A stretch of DNA of 64,000 nucleotides from JBCCMA01 sp045107005 (GCA_045107005.1 JBGCFP010000024.1:1-64000), one strand, 5' to 3'. Counted from the stretch's first letter, positions 8,190 through 17,515 are shown. The notes: generated from the sequence alone by a model not told the origin. Made by a program: numbers and translations.

Positions 8190-9290
8190 CTACCGACGCT
8201 GCGCCACCAATCCAATAACCGCAATGTTCTCGCCCCTGTTCACCGGCGGCGTGCCGAATACAATCAAGAGCACACCGCTGGCCGGTGCTTTCACGATCTC
8301 AAGCGCATTGCCGTAGTAGTCGGTAATCGTGCCAAGCACCGTGCCTTTGTGCACGTATTGGCCCGCCTCGATACGCGGCGCCAGATGCCAGACTCCGTCA
8401 TGGTCACTGTAAACACGCACGCGCTCGGCGATGAACAGCGGCGACTCGGCGAGTCTGGCTTCACCCGGAATCATTTCGAGGTCGCGCATGACACTCATCA
8501 CGCCCTGCACGATCGGTTCGATAAACGTTTCCGAGACAAGGCCCAGTTGACCAGATTCCACGTCCATTGCCGGGATACCCAACGCAACGGCCTGGGCGCC
8601 GGTATAAATCTGCGATTCTCTTGCTGACAAATCCCCGCCAAATTGCACAATCGTGTCCAAGCCGAACGCCACTGCCATACGACGCGACTTCTCAACAAGC
8701 GCGTCACTACCCGCTTCAGCATAGTAGGCAGTGTAGGACGGTCCGAGGCGCTCATTGCCGTCGCCAGAGTGGATATCCATAAGGTAATTCGCCTGCCGAA
8801 CCACCTGATCGGTCAGGACGTGTGCGATGCGCTCGGTGATCGTGCCTTTGGCATCGCCCGGAAAAGACCGATTGAGATTCTTGAGGTCGTGCGGACCCAC
8901 GTACACGGTCCGCCCCTTGAACGCCGGCAGATTTGCGTTGTGAACGACGATGACTGCGCCCGACAATGTCGCTGAGTCCAGCAGTTTTGCGACTCGCTGC
9001 AGCGCGAGGATCGGCGAGTATTCAGAACCGTGGACGCCCGCAATCAGAGCTAATACCGGCCCATCTTTCGCACCATTGAATACCGTAACCGGAATGATTG
9101 CAGAGTGGCCGTCGCCAGTGTCAGGCACGTCAATCATGCCGGACATCCTGCTGTTGCGGGCGACAACCAGTTCGCCGACCGTCATCACTTCATTCGCGTG
9201 CACAACGCCAGTGATCGCAAGACCTGCCAAAACCAGAGCGCAGCGACGCAGTGAGAAAACGCTGACTTTTTTCACCGCGGTGACCCTCAA
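8190..9290 (-). CDS. Succinylglutamate desuccinylase/aspartoacylase (AstE/AspA) family protein
   Basis: A 366-residue zinc carboxypeptidase-fold protein with a predicted signal peptide (about residues 10-32). Zinc ligands of the M14-like AstE/AspA family are visible: H87 and E90 in GVHGSE and H174 in MDIHSGD. The substrate-binding NLNRSFPG motif is at 138-145. The C-terminal beta domain has the usual glycine-rich GTVLGTITDYYG stretch. Because it appears exported, it is unlikely to be cytosolic AstE of arginine catabolism; the substrate is probably a small N-acyl amino acid or peptide. It lies 23 bp after the ABC permease genes on the same strand and may be the last gene of that operon. Confidence 0.82.
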   Translation of the reverse strand: MRVTAVKKVSVFSLRRCALVLAGLAITGVVHANEVMTVGELVVARNSRMSGMIDVPDTGDGHSAIIPVTVFNGAKDGPVLALIAGVHGSEYSPILALQRVAKLLDSATLSGAVIVVHNANLPAFKGRTVYVGPHDLKNLNRSFPGDAKGTITERIAHVLTDQVVRQANYLMDIHSGDGNERLGPSYTAYYAEAGSDALVEKSRRMAVAFGLDTIVQFGGDLSARESQIYTGAQAVALGIPAMDVESGQLGLVSETFIEPIVQGVMSVMRDLEMIPGEARLAESPLFIAERVRVYSDHDGVWHLAPRIEAGQYVHKGTVLGTITDYYGNALEIVKAPASGVLLIVFGTPPVNRGENIAVIGLVAQRR

Positions 9291-9313
9291 AGAGCGACTA
9301 CGAAACGTTCATC

Positions 9314-10564
9314 TTAAGAACACTCGCGAACACTTTCCAATGCCAGTAGCGCTTGGGCATCGTACGGTTTGGCACCAAACAGCATGGGATAATGCGAATG
9401 TCGCAAATCGGCATGAAAATCGCGCACGCAGCGGTCGTAGCGCTGAAAGGCGGCAATATCCGTTCGCGCCAGACGTGTAAAAAATCGGTCCATCAACAAA
9501 GGGGGTGACACCAACGACACCCGCTGCATGAACCGATCACGCTCGCGCACCCCGTCGCGCAATGCCGCGGAAAGCTGTGCGACCGATTCATCGCCGACCT
9601 GCTGAAACGCGTAATACCATTCCCATGCAAAACTGTCAGAGCGCGCCGTGTACTGCGCCCACTGTGGGTGCGACGCAAAGAACACGTCCATGGTCGCCTC
9701 CTCCGGAAGATCCCAAGCCCGATTTACGGTCTCGCGCTGCTGCAACAAAATCTCACCGCCCTGCGGAACCGCCACCGTCCGTTCAGCCATCGCGCCTCCC
9801 GCCAACGGCACAATGAGCGTGACCACTGTCCATAGACCAAGCATCACCGCAGCCGTTGTTGCGCCTGACGTCGTACGCGTCGCTATCCAGGTGACCAAGG
9901 CGCCCCACGCACACACGTAGGCGGCGCTCGCCACCGACAATTGCGCGACTGCTGACGCGCTCGCGCCAGTCCACAGAGCGACAACGACAAAGGGCAACAG
10001 CAACGCCAGAATCAACACCGCGCAACGCACGGCCGCACGCCGCGCAACCAGCCTTGTCGCATCACCTGCCGTTGCCGCCAGCAAATCGTAGCGGTTCTGA
10101 CGCCTTTCCTGGTCGACCACGTCGTGCAGCAGTAACACGATAAGCAGTGGCGCAAGCACCGAAACGAGAAAAGCAAAATCGATACCGCCTAACTGCCCCA
10201 GCTCAGGATTGCCCGGATCGCTCTCGTAGATCTGTCCTTCCAATGCGAGAAGACGAATTCGGTGTTTCCAAGGTAGTTCATCACGCACGCCGCGCGCCGC
10301 GAACGCCAGCTCACTGGGCGGATCGGCAACGAATCGAAAACCATAGTAAGCAGCGCTGCCGGGGTCTGATTGATCGGGTAACGTCGCCTGCAAATCCGCC
10401 TGCGTACTCGACGTCAACGACGCGATTTCAGCGCGCTGCAAAGCAACGCTCCTGGAGCCCAGCGTCACCGTCAGCAGAGCCAGCAATGCCCCGGCCACGA
10501 CCGTAGCCACCGCCTGACGATCCCTCAGAAAGAACCACCACTCGCGTGTCACACTAGCTGACAT
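9314..10564 (-). CDS. ABC-2 type permease (DUF3526-like), second subunit
   Basis: A membrane protein of 416 residues from the ATG at 10564. A longer form from 10594 is possible, but the internal ATG gives an 11-bp overlap with the upstream gene and has AGGA ahead of it. There is one N-terminal TM (about residues 15-40), a long extracytoplasmic region, then a cluster of five or so TM helices in the middle. The C-terminal part carries the long soluble segment typical of DUF3526 permeases. It is cotranscribed with a paralogous permease and an ATPase; together they form a complete ABC exporter. The DUF3526 assignment is from layout rather than a single motif. Confidence 0.8.
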   Translation of the reverse strand: MSASVTREWWFFLRDRQAVATVVAGALLALLTVTLGSRSVALQRAEIASLTSSTQADLQATLPDQSDPGSAAYYGFRFVADPPSELAFAARGVRDELPWKHRIRLLALEGQIYESDPGNPELGQLGGIDFAFLVSVLAPLLIVLLLHDVVDQERRQNRYDLLAATAGDATRLVARRAAVRCAVLILALLLPFVVVALWTGASASAVAQLSVASAAYVCAWGALVTWIATRTTSGATTAAVMLGLWTVVTLIVPLAGGAMAERTVAVPQGGEILLQQRETVNRAWDLPEEATMDVFFASHPQWAQYTARSDSFAWEWYYAFQQVGDESVAQLSAALRDGVRERDRFMQRVSLVSPPLLMDRFFTRLARTDIAAFQRYDRCVRDFHADLRHSHYPMLFGAKPYDAQALLALESVRECS

Positions 10565-12005
10565 GGAAACGTCGTCCTGTGTCTTTAACGCCAACGTAAC
10601 CGTGGATCGCCGCAGCCAGACACCAAAGCACGAGCAGCAGGATGCTCAGACCGGCCGCTCGGAGGCGCGCGATCGAGTCGACGGGCTCAAAATCGAACGA
10701 CTGCAATACGCGCCAGTTATCGGCGCTGATGCGGGCTCGCATGCCTGACTCGTGGTCGTTATTGCGATTAATATCGGCGACGTAAGACAGTTCGTTGATG
10801 TGGGCGCGGTTCAGGCCCTGGACAAAAGCAAAACGCGCCGCTTCCGCTTCACGTAAAAAGCGATGGTAGTTTGCAAGGTCACTGCCAGCGGCCCGCATGG
10901 AGACATTTCTAATCGCCATCATGGGCGAAAACCACGCGCCGTTGCTCGCAACTTGCGCTTGCTGTCTTTCCTGGCGCATCCGTTCATCGGAAAACCGATT
11001 GAGCACCTTGGTGAGTTTTTCTTCAGCCTCCGCGGCAACCATGCCTCGGATATTGACCGGCAAATCTTCGGCCTTGTCCACGTCATACTGCTCGAAGAGA
11101 CGTGAACGAAGTCGATCAAACGCCGGGTCCGCCGCGTTATGACCATCACCTAAAGAACGCATCTCTTCGACCAGTGCAAGATCCGACTCAATTTTCCCCG
11201 TCATTGGCGAGAGCGAATGCGCCACGGCGCCCGCCAGCCTGGGCACCAGCACGGCAAGCACTGCCCACGCGACGCAGCACCAAAGCAGTGACATGGCCGA
11301 CGTCCGTGAACGCGACGAAATACTGACAATCGCAAACGACCAGAAAGCGAGATAGACGAAGTACGCCAACACCAATACACCGGCCGCCAGTGGTGATTCG
11401 CCGACAAAAACCGCCATCGCAGCCCCTGCCGCCAGCGGCAACACAATCAGCGCGCTCAGCGAAACCAGCGCCAGACCTTTGCCCAGCCACAGTGCCAGCG
11501 GACTGACGCCTTGCGCGACGAGCTGGAGATCGGTTTGCAGTTCGCGCTCGCGCGAAACGATCGAAAATCCAACAACGATTAACACCAGAGGCACGAGAAC
11601 CTGATACGCAAAGGCGGGCGTCAGACTACCGAAACCGGCCACCTGTGGCGCGCTGTACGCTGTTGGAAACGTCGCGGAGTTTTGGCGATGCCCTTCCAGA
11701 AACATGACGGTGCCGGTCAGAGGGTCGACGCCAGGATCAACGACAGCTAACGGCGCGGGGGTGCGAAACACGTAGTGGCCGTAATGCACCATGCGATGCG
11801 GGTGACGATCGGGCTGCGCCAAAAACGTTTCTTGTGCGGCGGTTTGCATCGAGCGCCGCGCGTCCGCCTCCGATTGCACTCGCGAAACCGTGCTGATCAC
11901 GGCGGCCAGGACCACCATCAGCAGCAGCGCCATGGCGCCCACCGCCATGCGCGATCGAGACCAGTATCGCCATTCTTCCGTTAGTACTCGCAGACTCGCG
12001 TTCAC
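10554..12005 (-). CDS. ABC-2 type permease (DUF3526-like), first subunit
   Basis: A 483-residue membrane protein with an N-terminal TM (about 20-42), a large extracytoplasmic loop containing GHRQNSATFP, then a TM cluster from about 130 to 270, and a final TM near the C-terminus (about 450-470). The architecture repeats that of the adjacent permease, so the two probably form a heterodimeric channel. Its ATG overlaps the stop of the ATPase gene by 4 bp and its end overlaps the next permease, indicating tight translational coupling. Permeases of this group occur beside nos, gliding and siderophore-receptor genes; here the upstream neighbour is a TonB siderophore-type receptor. Confidence 0.82.
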   Translation of the reverse strand: MNASLRVLTEEWRYWSRSRMAVGAMALLLMVVLAAVISTVSRVQSEADARRSMQTAAQETFLAQPDRHPHRMVHYGHYVFRTPAPLAVVDPGVDPLTGTVMFLEGHRQNSATFPTAYSAPQVAGFGSLTPAFAYQVLVPLVLIVVGFSIVSRERELQTDLQLVAQGVSPLALWLGKGLALVSLSALIVLPLAAGAAMAVFVGESPLAAGVLVLAYFVYLAFWSFAIVSISSRSRTSAMSLLWCCVAWAVLAVLVPRLAGAVAHSLSPMTGKIESDLALVEEMRSLGDGHNAADPAFDRLRSRLFEQYDVDKAEDLPVNIRGMVAAEAEEKLTKVLNRFSDERMRQERQQAQVASNGAWFSPMMAIRNVSMRAAGSDLANYHRFLREAEAARFAFVQGLNRAHINELSYVADINRNNDHESGMRARISADNWRVLQSFDFEPVDSIARLRAAGLSILLLVLWCLAAAIHGYVGVKDTGRRFHVS

Positions 12006-12724
12006 GCCGCGCCCCGGTTCGCGAAAGCTTGATGCAGTGACTCAGGATCCAGGCGTCCACCTTCCGGCGCATCGAAGATCGTAACCAGTTTGCCGTGCCT
12101 GAGCAGCCCGACACTTCGCGCTACCTGGCAAGCGCCGTAGACATCATGGGTGACCATCATGACCGTTGTGCCCTGTGCCGATAGCGCGCCGATCAGAGCA
12201 TTGAATTCGTCGACAGCAAGAGGATCGAGCCCGGAGGTTGGCTCGTCCAACAGCAACAAAGGCGTCTCCCGAAGAATTGCCAGAGCAATCGCCACCTTTT
12301 GACGCATGCCTTTCGAGTACCCGCCAAGACTTCGCCCACGCGCTTCATCGTCCAGTGCCACGCGGTCGAGCGCCTGCTCGATATCGGTCTCTGATCGAAT
12401 GACGTCCGCCAACGCGAGAAAGTAGCCAAGATTTTCGCGCGCCGTCAGATGCGGATACAGATTGGCGGATTCGGGAAGGTACGCCGCCATACGTCGTATC
12501 GCCGCCGGATCATCGTGGACACGCACACCGTTAATGCGGGCCTCTCCCGACGTCGGCGTGACCAGACCGAGCATCGTCAGCAAAGTGGTGGACTTGCCCG
12601 CGCCATTGCCGCCGAGCAGTGCAAAGACGTCGCCATGCTCAACCGAGAAACTGACAGAATCGAGCACCTGACGTCCACCGCGAGATACCGACAGCTTGTC
12701 GGCGACGAGAAGAGGTTCGGTCAT
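12002..12724 (-). CDS. ABC transporter ATP-binding protein
   Basis: A 240-residue nucleotide-binding subunit. Walker A is GGNGAGKST (about residues 38-46), the signature is LGGYSKGMRQK, Walker B is LLLLDEPTSGLDP, and the H-loop histidine is in MVTHDVYG. It resembles ATPases of ABC-2 exporters (CcmA/NosF class). It is the first gene of the three-gene transporter set and begins 80 bp after the TonB receptor stop on the same strand, so receptor and transporter may share a transcript. The transported molecule is unknown. Confidence 0.92.
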   Translation of the reverse strand: MTEPLLVADKLSVSRGGRQVLDSVSFSVEHGDVFALLGGNGAGKSTTLLTMLGLVTPTSGEARINGVRVHDDPAAIRRMAAYLPESANLYPHLTARENLGYFLALADVIRSETDIEQALDRVALDDEARGRSLGGYSKGMRQKVAIALAILRETPLLLLDEPTSGLDPLAVDEFNALIGALSAQGTTVMMVTHDVYGACQVARSVGLLRHGKLVTIFDAPEGGRLDPESLHQAFANRGAA

Positions 12725-12804
12725 TGAGAGATCTCCTGCGCTAAGCTACGCGCCAGAATCACCGGCCCAAAAAGACAACACGTCCTTCCGAGCCGGTGTA
12801 TCGG

Positions 12805-15048
12805 TTAGAAACGATAAGCCGCCGTGAAACGTACTCGACGCGGCGCACCAGGCTCAACCCAAACGTCCGCGAACGAATTGGTGTAGAACTCCTCGTCAAA
12901 CAGGTTGTCGACGTCGAGGCGCAAGCTAAGGCCGTCCATCGGCTCTACCTCACCGAACAACCGGAAGGTGGTGTAGTCCGGCAGCTCGAAATCCGTCGCC
13001 GTCTGGCCGAGGCGTTCGCCAACGTACAAGACGCCGCCACCGATCTGAACCGGGGTGTTCCCAAGCTGGAAGCCCTTGCTGGCGAGCAAGCTGAGCTGAT
13101 GCTCAGGCACGTTGATCAGACGATCGCCCGCCTGGATCGGCGCGACGAAATTCGCATCCGCACTGTCGTTGGAATATTCCGCGTCGATGTAGGAGTACGA
13201 AAACCAAACGTCAACATCGCCGGGCAGTTGTGCGTCCACATCGATTTCGATACCGGCGCTCTGAGCTTCACCAGCTGGGGTCAGGAAGAAGCCACCTGAC
13301 GCTTCAGGCCGATCGTCGAAAACCAGGATGTTGCTTTGATCAATCTGGAACGCCGCGACCGTAGCGGAACCCACTACACCGTCAAAGAAATAGCCCAGAT
13401 CAAACTTCACGCCGGCTTCGGCCGACTGGGATTTGTTTGGCTCAAACTGGTTGCCGGCAAAGTCCGCACCGGTCAGCTGACGGAAGCCTTCGCCGTAGCT
13501 CGCAAACACGCTCATGCCATCGTTAACCAGATAGACGGCGCCGACCTGCGGCGAGAAGCGGGTATCCGACTGCTCGACAACCGTCACAGGATCCGCACGC
13601 CGGTTTGTCAGTTCCTGACTGAAATCATCGTATCGACCACCAACACGAACCTGAAACTGCTCGGTGAGATCAATCTGATCCTGGAAGTAAATGCCCCAGG
13701 CTTCCAGCACTTCAAGACGATCTGTATTCGGCCCAAGCTCTGGTGCCGCGAAACGTCCGTAGACTGGATTGAGCACGTTCAAAACCCGATACAGTTCCTG
13801 GTCAATCGTGTCGACGGTCGCATCGGCGGGCAGACCCGGTGGGCGGAATCGAAGAAAGACCTGATCGTTTTCGAATTCATCGTAGTCAGCGCCGATGATC
13901 ACGCGATGGCGCAGTGATCCGGTGTCAAACAGACCGGCAAGCTCGCCGCGCAACACAAAGTAGTCCGCATCGTAGTCGCGAGACCGCGTGAAGCGGGACA
14001 CGGTTTCGCCATCCAGGCTCAACGTTTGGCGGCCGCCAAAGTTCGGCTCAGCGGCAATACCTTCCAGCGCAGTCTGTCGAAAGCCCAAGCCACCGAGCAC
14101 GCTCCAGTTTTCGGTGAGTGCGTGCTGCACTTCCAACTGATGGCCCAACACTTCGGTTTCGATCGGGCCGTCGCTGGGCTCGCCAATGAAGGTCTCGATG
14201 GGCATGAAACCAAGCTCGCCGTTTAGCGCCACGACGCCGCGATCGAACGGGATTTCCTGCTCGGTAAATTCCAGTTCATAGGTAACACGGGTGTCTTCGC
14301 TTGCCTGCCACGTGACCGATGGGTAGAACCCGAGACGTTCGATCTCGACCGTTTCGCGGAAGCTCTCGCTGTCTTCGTAGAAGCCAACCAGTCGAACCCC
14401 CAAGGCATCGTCTTGCCCAAACGTGGTCTGGACGTCGCCTTCGAGTCGCGTTTGCTGCCAGCTACCGAAAGTGGCGCGAACATCGCCGGTCGTCTCAAAC
14501 TGAGGACGCTTGGTCACCAGGTTGACCGCGCCACCCGGTTCACCGCGACCAAACAGCGCCGCCTTTGGCCCCTTGAGCACATCGACACGTTCGATGCCGA
14601 CAATATCGCGCGGTCCGCCAAAACCGCGGCCGGCGTTAAATCCGTTTACGAGGAAGCCGCTCGGCAAGTTCTCGTCGCCCGCGAAGCCACGAATGGCAAA
14701 GCTGTTCCACAGCCCGCCAAAGTTGTTCTGACGAGCCACGCTCGCCGACAGATCCAGCGCGTCATTTAGATTTAGCGCGCCGACTTCTCGGATGAGTTCC
14801 GAATCCAGCTGCTGGATCACACCTGGCAGTTCCAGTTCATCGAAGACGCCCTGGTACGCCTGACGCTCGCCGATGACAAAGATATTCTCGACCGTGTCCT
14901 GCGATTCTTCAGTTTCGTTCTCCTGCGCCAGCGCGCCAGAGGAAATCAACGACAACGAAACGACACTGGCGAAAGAAATGCCTTTGCGAAAAAATTTTTG
15001 CCCGATAGTACTTTGCGGCCGGGACTCACCGTGGGTGATCTTGATCAT
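12805..15048 (-). CDS. TonB-dependent siderophore-type outer-membrane receptor
   Basis: A 747-residue receptor with a long signal sequence (about residues 1-42, ending GALAQ). A TonB-box-like ENIFVIGERQ is followed by the plug domain (about 60-190) with VDVLKGPKAALFGRGEPGGAVNL, diagnostic of the siderophore-receptor subgroup, and then a 22-strand barrel ending in aromatic YRF. The start ATG has AGGAG six bases upstream. No Fur box is evident upstream. A small His-rich secreted protein precedes it by 171 bp and an ABC exporter follows, so the locus is likely a metal or metallophore handling unit. The ligand is unknown. Confidence 0.9.
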   Translation of the reverse strand: MIKITHGESRPQSTIGQKFFRKGISFASVVSLSLISSGALAQENETEESQDTVENIFVIGERQAYQGVFDELELPGVIQQLDSELIREVGALNLNDALDLSASVARQNNFGGLWNSFAIRGFAGDENLPSGFLVNGFNAGRGFGGPRDIVGIERVDVLKGPKAALFGRGEPGGAVNLVTKRPQFETTGDVRATFGSWQQTRLEGDVQTTFGQDDALGVRLVGFYEDSESFRETVEIERLGFYPSVTWQASEDTRVTYELEFTEQEIPFDRGVVALNGELGFMPIETFIGEPSDGPIETEVLGHQLEVQHALTENWSVLGGLGFRQTALEGIAAEPNFGGRQTLSLDGETVSRFTRSRDYDADYFVLRGELAGLFDTGSLRHRVIIGADYDEFENDQVFLRFRPPGLPADATVDTIDQELYRVLNVLNPVYGRFAAPELGPNTDRLEVLEAWGIYFQDQIDLTEQFQVRVGGRYDDFSQELTNRRADPVTVVEQSDTRFSPQVGAVYLVNDGMSVFASYGEGFRQLTGADFAGNQFEPNKSQSAEAGVKFDLGYFFDGVVGSATVAAFQIDQSNILVFDDRPEASGGFFLTPAGEAQSAGIEIDVDAQLPGDVDVWFSYSYIDAEYSNDSADANFVAPIQAGDRLINVPEHQLSLLASKGFQLGNTPVQIGGGVLYVGERLGQTATDFELPDYTTFRLFGEVEPMDGLSLRLDVDNLFDEEFYTNSFADVWVEPGAPRRVRFTAAYRF

Positions 15049-15219
15049 GATCAGCTCCTGAAAATTGTCTTACTGTCAAAGTCGCACGCTCGACGTTTTC
15101 GTACGCGAGGACTTCGAATATCTGCATGCGCGGCGATGACGCTATCCGATACAAACGGATACACATGGCTCTCGCGATTGACACTACTGGTCGAAACGCG
15201 GCGCGGCGAGAACTAACAA

Positions 15220-15510
15220 TCAGGCGGTGACGGGTGGGCCCGTAGCAGGAGGGACGCGAAGGGACAGATCAAGGTGAGCAGCGCTTGAAAAGATTGAACA
15301 GTCGAGCTCGACCCGCGCATTCGCGAGCGAACCCAAAGGCCGTGGCGGCAAGCCAGTGTCGTCGTCGTCCGTCAATCCGAAGACGCATGTCACCCCGTCG
15401 TGCACATGTTGGCCGACGCCATGCTCTGCCGCGTGCCAGCTGATGCTCAGCTGAGCGCACAGGAGAATCGCGATCGCGAGAACGCGGTTATTGCTGAGAC
15501 TGCCACTCAT
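15220..15510 (-). CDS. Small His-rich exported protein (DUF2946-like)
   Basis: A 96-residue protein with an N-terminal hydrophobic segment (about residues 9-24) followed at once by a histidine cluster: HAAEH, then GQHVHDG and one cysteine (C42 region, TCVFG). The layout matches short DUF2946-type proteins often found just upstream of TonB-dependent receptors, and mirrors the protein at 27073-27375 that precedes the second receptor. It is likely periplasmic or membrane-anchored metal binding (inference). The second half is not conserved-looking. Confidence 0.6.
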   Translation of the reverse strand: MSGSLSNNRVLAIAILLCAQLSISWHAAEHGVGQHVHDGVTCVFGLTDDDDTGLPPRPLGSLANARVELDCSIFSSAAHLDLSLRVPPATGPPVTA

Positions 15511-15610
15511 CGCGGGAGCCTAGCACCAAAACCAGAGCGCAACAATGCGCTTATTTGCCGATTATCACAGGCCATTATCGCTCGTTCTGGAAAGCGAATT
15601 TGAGCAGGAA

Positions 15611-16297
15611 TTACCGGAAGCAAATATCGGTCACCGACAGCACACGATCTATGGCCGTCCCGTTCCAACAGTAGCGCAGATGCTTACTCTGCGTCGGTCT
15701 TGTGACGGCTTTGGGCTGGAACGCCGCGATGCATTCACCACCACGCTTTCGAGCACTCCTGTAGAGCAAACCGCAGGCACGGTCAGCTCGTCGTTCTGCT
15801 CCAAAGCGCTGGCAGTCGGGCCAGGTGTTGAGGTCAGGCTGTTGCAGCGATAGGTAAGCCTTGCCACGGATGTCGTCCATGGGTGAAACGATTTTGCCCG
15901 TGTAACAACGCATGTCGAGCTCGATGGCCGCTTCGCTGGTTTCTCGCAGGCGGCGCTCCTGATGGAACACCGTTTCGGCAATGGCGGTTTCTTCATCCAT
16001 TCCGGCGTAATAGACACCGTAAGAACCATCGCTGAAACGGCTTGCATGGCCAGTGTGTGTAAACGCCGCCATCACGACAGTGGCACCCGGACCGGTCACC
16101 CAGTCCTGTTTGTTGAGCAAGAACAAATTCCCAACGTCAGCTTGTATGCGATCGTTGGTCATTGATTCCAGCGCGTAGGCAACGTCGAGTTCGTCAGGGT
16201 CGACAAGCGCTTCGAAAAGGGAAATGGGAGGAAAGCGCGATGGGATAATACGAAACTGATCAAGACCCTTGAGATTCTTTCGCCGTGGTCTAGCCAC
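15611..16297 (-). CDS. RES-domain toxin of a RES-Xre toxin-antitoxin module
   Basis: A 228-residue protein with the RES fold. The three family positions are visible: R in SRFSDGSYGVYYAG, E in ETAIAETVFH, and S in YRSARKRGG. Characterised RES toxins (MbcT, ParT and relatives) act on NAD+ or ADP-ribosylate a host enzyme; the same general activity is expected here. It begins inside the last 8 bp of the antitoxin gene, the standard antitoxin-first order. The C-terminus after residue 200 is of normal length. Nothing suggests inactivation. Confidence 0.9.
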   Translation of the reverse strand: MARPRRKNLKGLDQFRIIPSRFPPISLFEALVDPDELDVAYALESMTNDRIQADVGNLFLLNKQDWVTGPGATVVMAAFTHTGHASRFSDGSYGVYYAGMDEETAIAETVFHQERRLRETSEAAIELDMRCYTGKIVSPMDDIRGKAYLSLQQPDLNTWPDCQRFGAERRADRACGLLYRSARKRGGECIAAFQPKAVTRPTQSKHLRYCWNGTAIDRVLSVTDICFR

Positions 16298-16706
16298 GCC
16301 AGGCGTCCAGGTGCCGCCGAACCTGGTACAGATTGTCCATACGGCCTTTCAGCATCACCTCCAGCGCCGACTGATTGCCAAACGCCGTATTTGGCTTCTT
16401 GATGTAGGCGTCGGCACGCTCTGTCACCGGCAGCAGGATATGGGTGGCCTTGTAGATACCCAACATGAGACTGATTCGTTCCAGCGTGTCCTGAGACAAC
16501 CCGGACACTTTTCCCTCGCGCCAGCGGTAATAGGTCCGTTCACTCGGCTTGCCCAGCAAGGTGATGCCCTGTTCGCGGGTGAGATCCCATTTTTCCATCA
16601 GGGCAAAAAAGGATTTCGCCGCTACGCGTTGCACCTGGGCAACGTCGTAATCACCCAATGCGGTGGTTTGTGGCAGCGGATCGAGCTGCTCTAACGTCTT
16701 TGCCAT
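16290..16706 (-). CDS. Xre/ParS/MbcA-type antitoxin
   Basis: A 138-residue antitoxin with an N-terminal helix-turn-helix (about residues 35-70, with GKPSERTYYRWREG) and a C-terminal toxin-binding domain (about 85-138) containing NTAFGNQSALEVMLKG, the signature of the MbcA/ParS/Xre toxin-binding family. It is cotranscribed with and overlaps the RES toxin by 8 bp. A palindrome overlaps its start codon, consistent with autorepression by the complex. Confidence 0.9.
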   Translation of the reverse strand: MAKTLEQLDPLPQTTALGDYDVAQVQRVAAKSFFALMEKWDLTREQGITLLGKPSERTYYRWREGKVSGLSQDTLERISLMLGIYKATHILLPVTERADAYIKKPNTAFGNQSALEVMLKGRMDNLYQVRRHLDAWRG

Positions 16707-16741
16707 ATGGCAATTATGATGATAAAAGCAGCAAATGGCAA
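16700..16741. promoter_or_regulatory. Operator of the RES-Xre module: 14-bp palindrome plus an extra half-site
   Basis: TTGCCATATGGCAA at 16700-16713 is a perfect palindrome that includes the antitoxin ATG (16706-16704). A further ATGGCAA copy lies at 16735-16741. Repeated inverted half-sites over the start codon suit cooperative binding by the antitoxin or toxin-antitoxin complex. Confidence 0.6.
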
Positions 16742-17032
16742 ATCACAGGCCCAACCGGCCACGGAACTCAAGGGCAATATAGAAGAGCGAACTGGTGCGC
16801 GCGTGACCCGCTGTGTGTCGAGTACCTGATGACTGGCTCGACACAAGCGTCGTGCGCATGGCCAGACAAGCCGGCGGCGTGGCTTGACCCGTGTTGCACC
16901 GTGAGCGTGCACCAACCCTTTTAGATGGTCAGCAAAAAACGGTGCATCTGGCAGTGCCGGCTCGGGCCCAAGAGCGCCGTCTTGCAGCGCGAGGACACAG
17001 ATAGCCGAAAATTGTGATGGCCTGGATTTAGG

Positions 17033-17425
17033 TCAGGTGTTCCTGCAAATTTTGTAGTTTCGAAAGTGCGCGTAAATGAGAAACGTGGCCGAGAATAACG
17101 TCAGGACCTTTTCTGCACTTTCTCCGATGACCTCGTGCGGCAGCGTCACGGACAGGATCATGCCGACGGCCGCGACAACGGCCAGCGCCAAGACACGCCG
17201 ATCCCTGTGCCTCAGGAAACCCAAGCCAAACGCGATGAGCGCGACGGGGAGGATGATCCAGACCATCGCTTGATGAAAAGACTCGCCGCCGAGCAATGAC
17301 ATTGGCAAGGCTGTGCCGCTGACCAACAAAACGGGAATCAACAAGCAGTGCACGGCGCACGCCGACGACGCGAACACGCCAAGCCAATCCGCCAACGGCC
17401 GTACTGTGTTTGAATTGAGAATCAC
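17033..17425 (-). CDS. MerC-domain membrane protein, probably Zur-controlled
   Basis: A four-helix membrane protein with the MerC signature ADWLGVFASSACAVHCLLIP, including the paired cysteines and CxxHC-type arrangement in TM1. TM helices are at about residues 12-34, 45-66, 72-90 and 98-118 of the short form. I prefer the GTG at 17425, with GGGGA just upstream, giving 130 residues. An upstream start at 17488 is possible but would sit only 12 bp from the Zur-like box. MerC proteins were named for mercury uptake, but stand-alone members occur in zinc regulons; no mer genes are present here. Likely function: inner-membrane metal handling. Confidence 0.78.
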   Translation of the reverse strand: MILNSNTVRPLADWLGVFASSACAVHCLLIPVLLVSGTALPMSLLGGESFHQAMVWIILPVALIAFGLGFLRHRDRRVLALAVVAAVGMILSVTLPHEVIGESAEKVLTLFSATFLIYAHFRNYKICRNT

Positions 17426-17497
17426 CGGTCCCCGCCATCGCGCCACTGGCCGACGCCCTTGCGTCTGCGAATTGAGACGCATCGCCACACCACAATG

Positions 17498-17515
17498 TAA
17501 TGTTATAGCATATCA
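17498..17515. promoter_or_regulatory. Zur-box-like palindrome upstream of the MerC-like gene
   Basis: The core ATGTTATAGCAT (17500-17511) matches the gammaproteobacterial Zur consensus core ATGTTATAACAT at 11 of 12 bases. It lies between the divergent MerC-like gene (minus) and the small secreted protein gene (plus), so it could control either or both. Confidence 0.65.
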
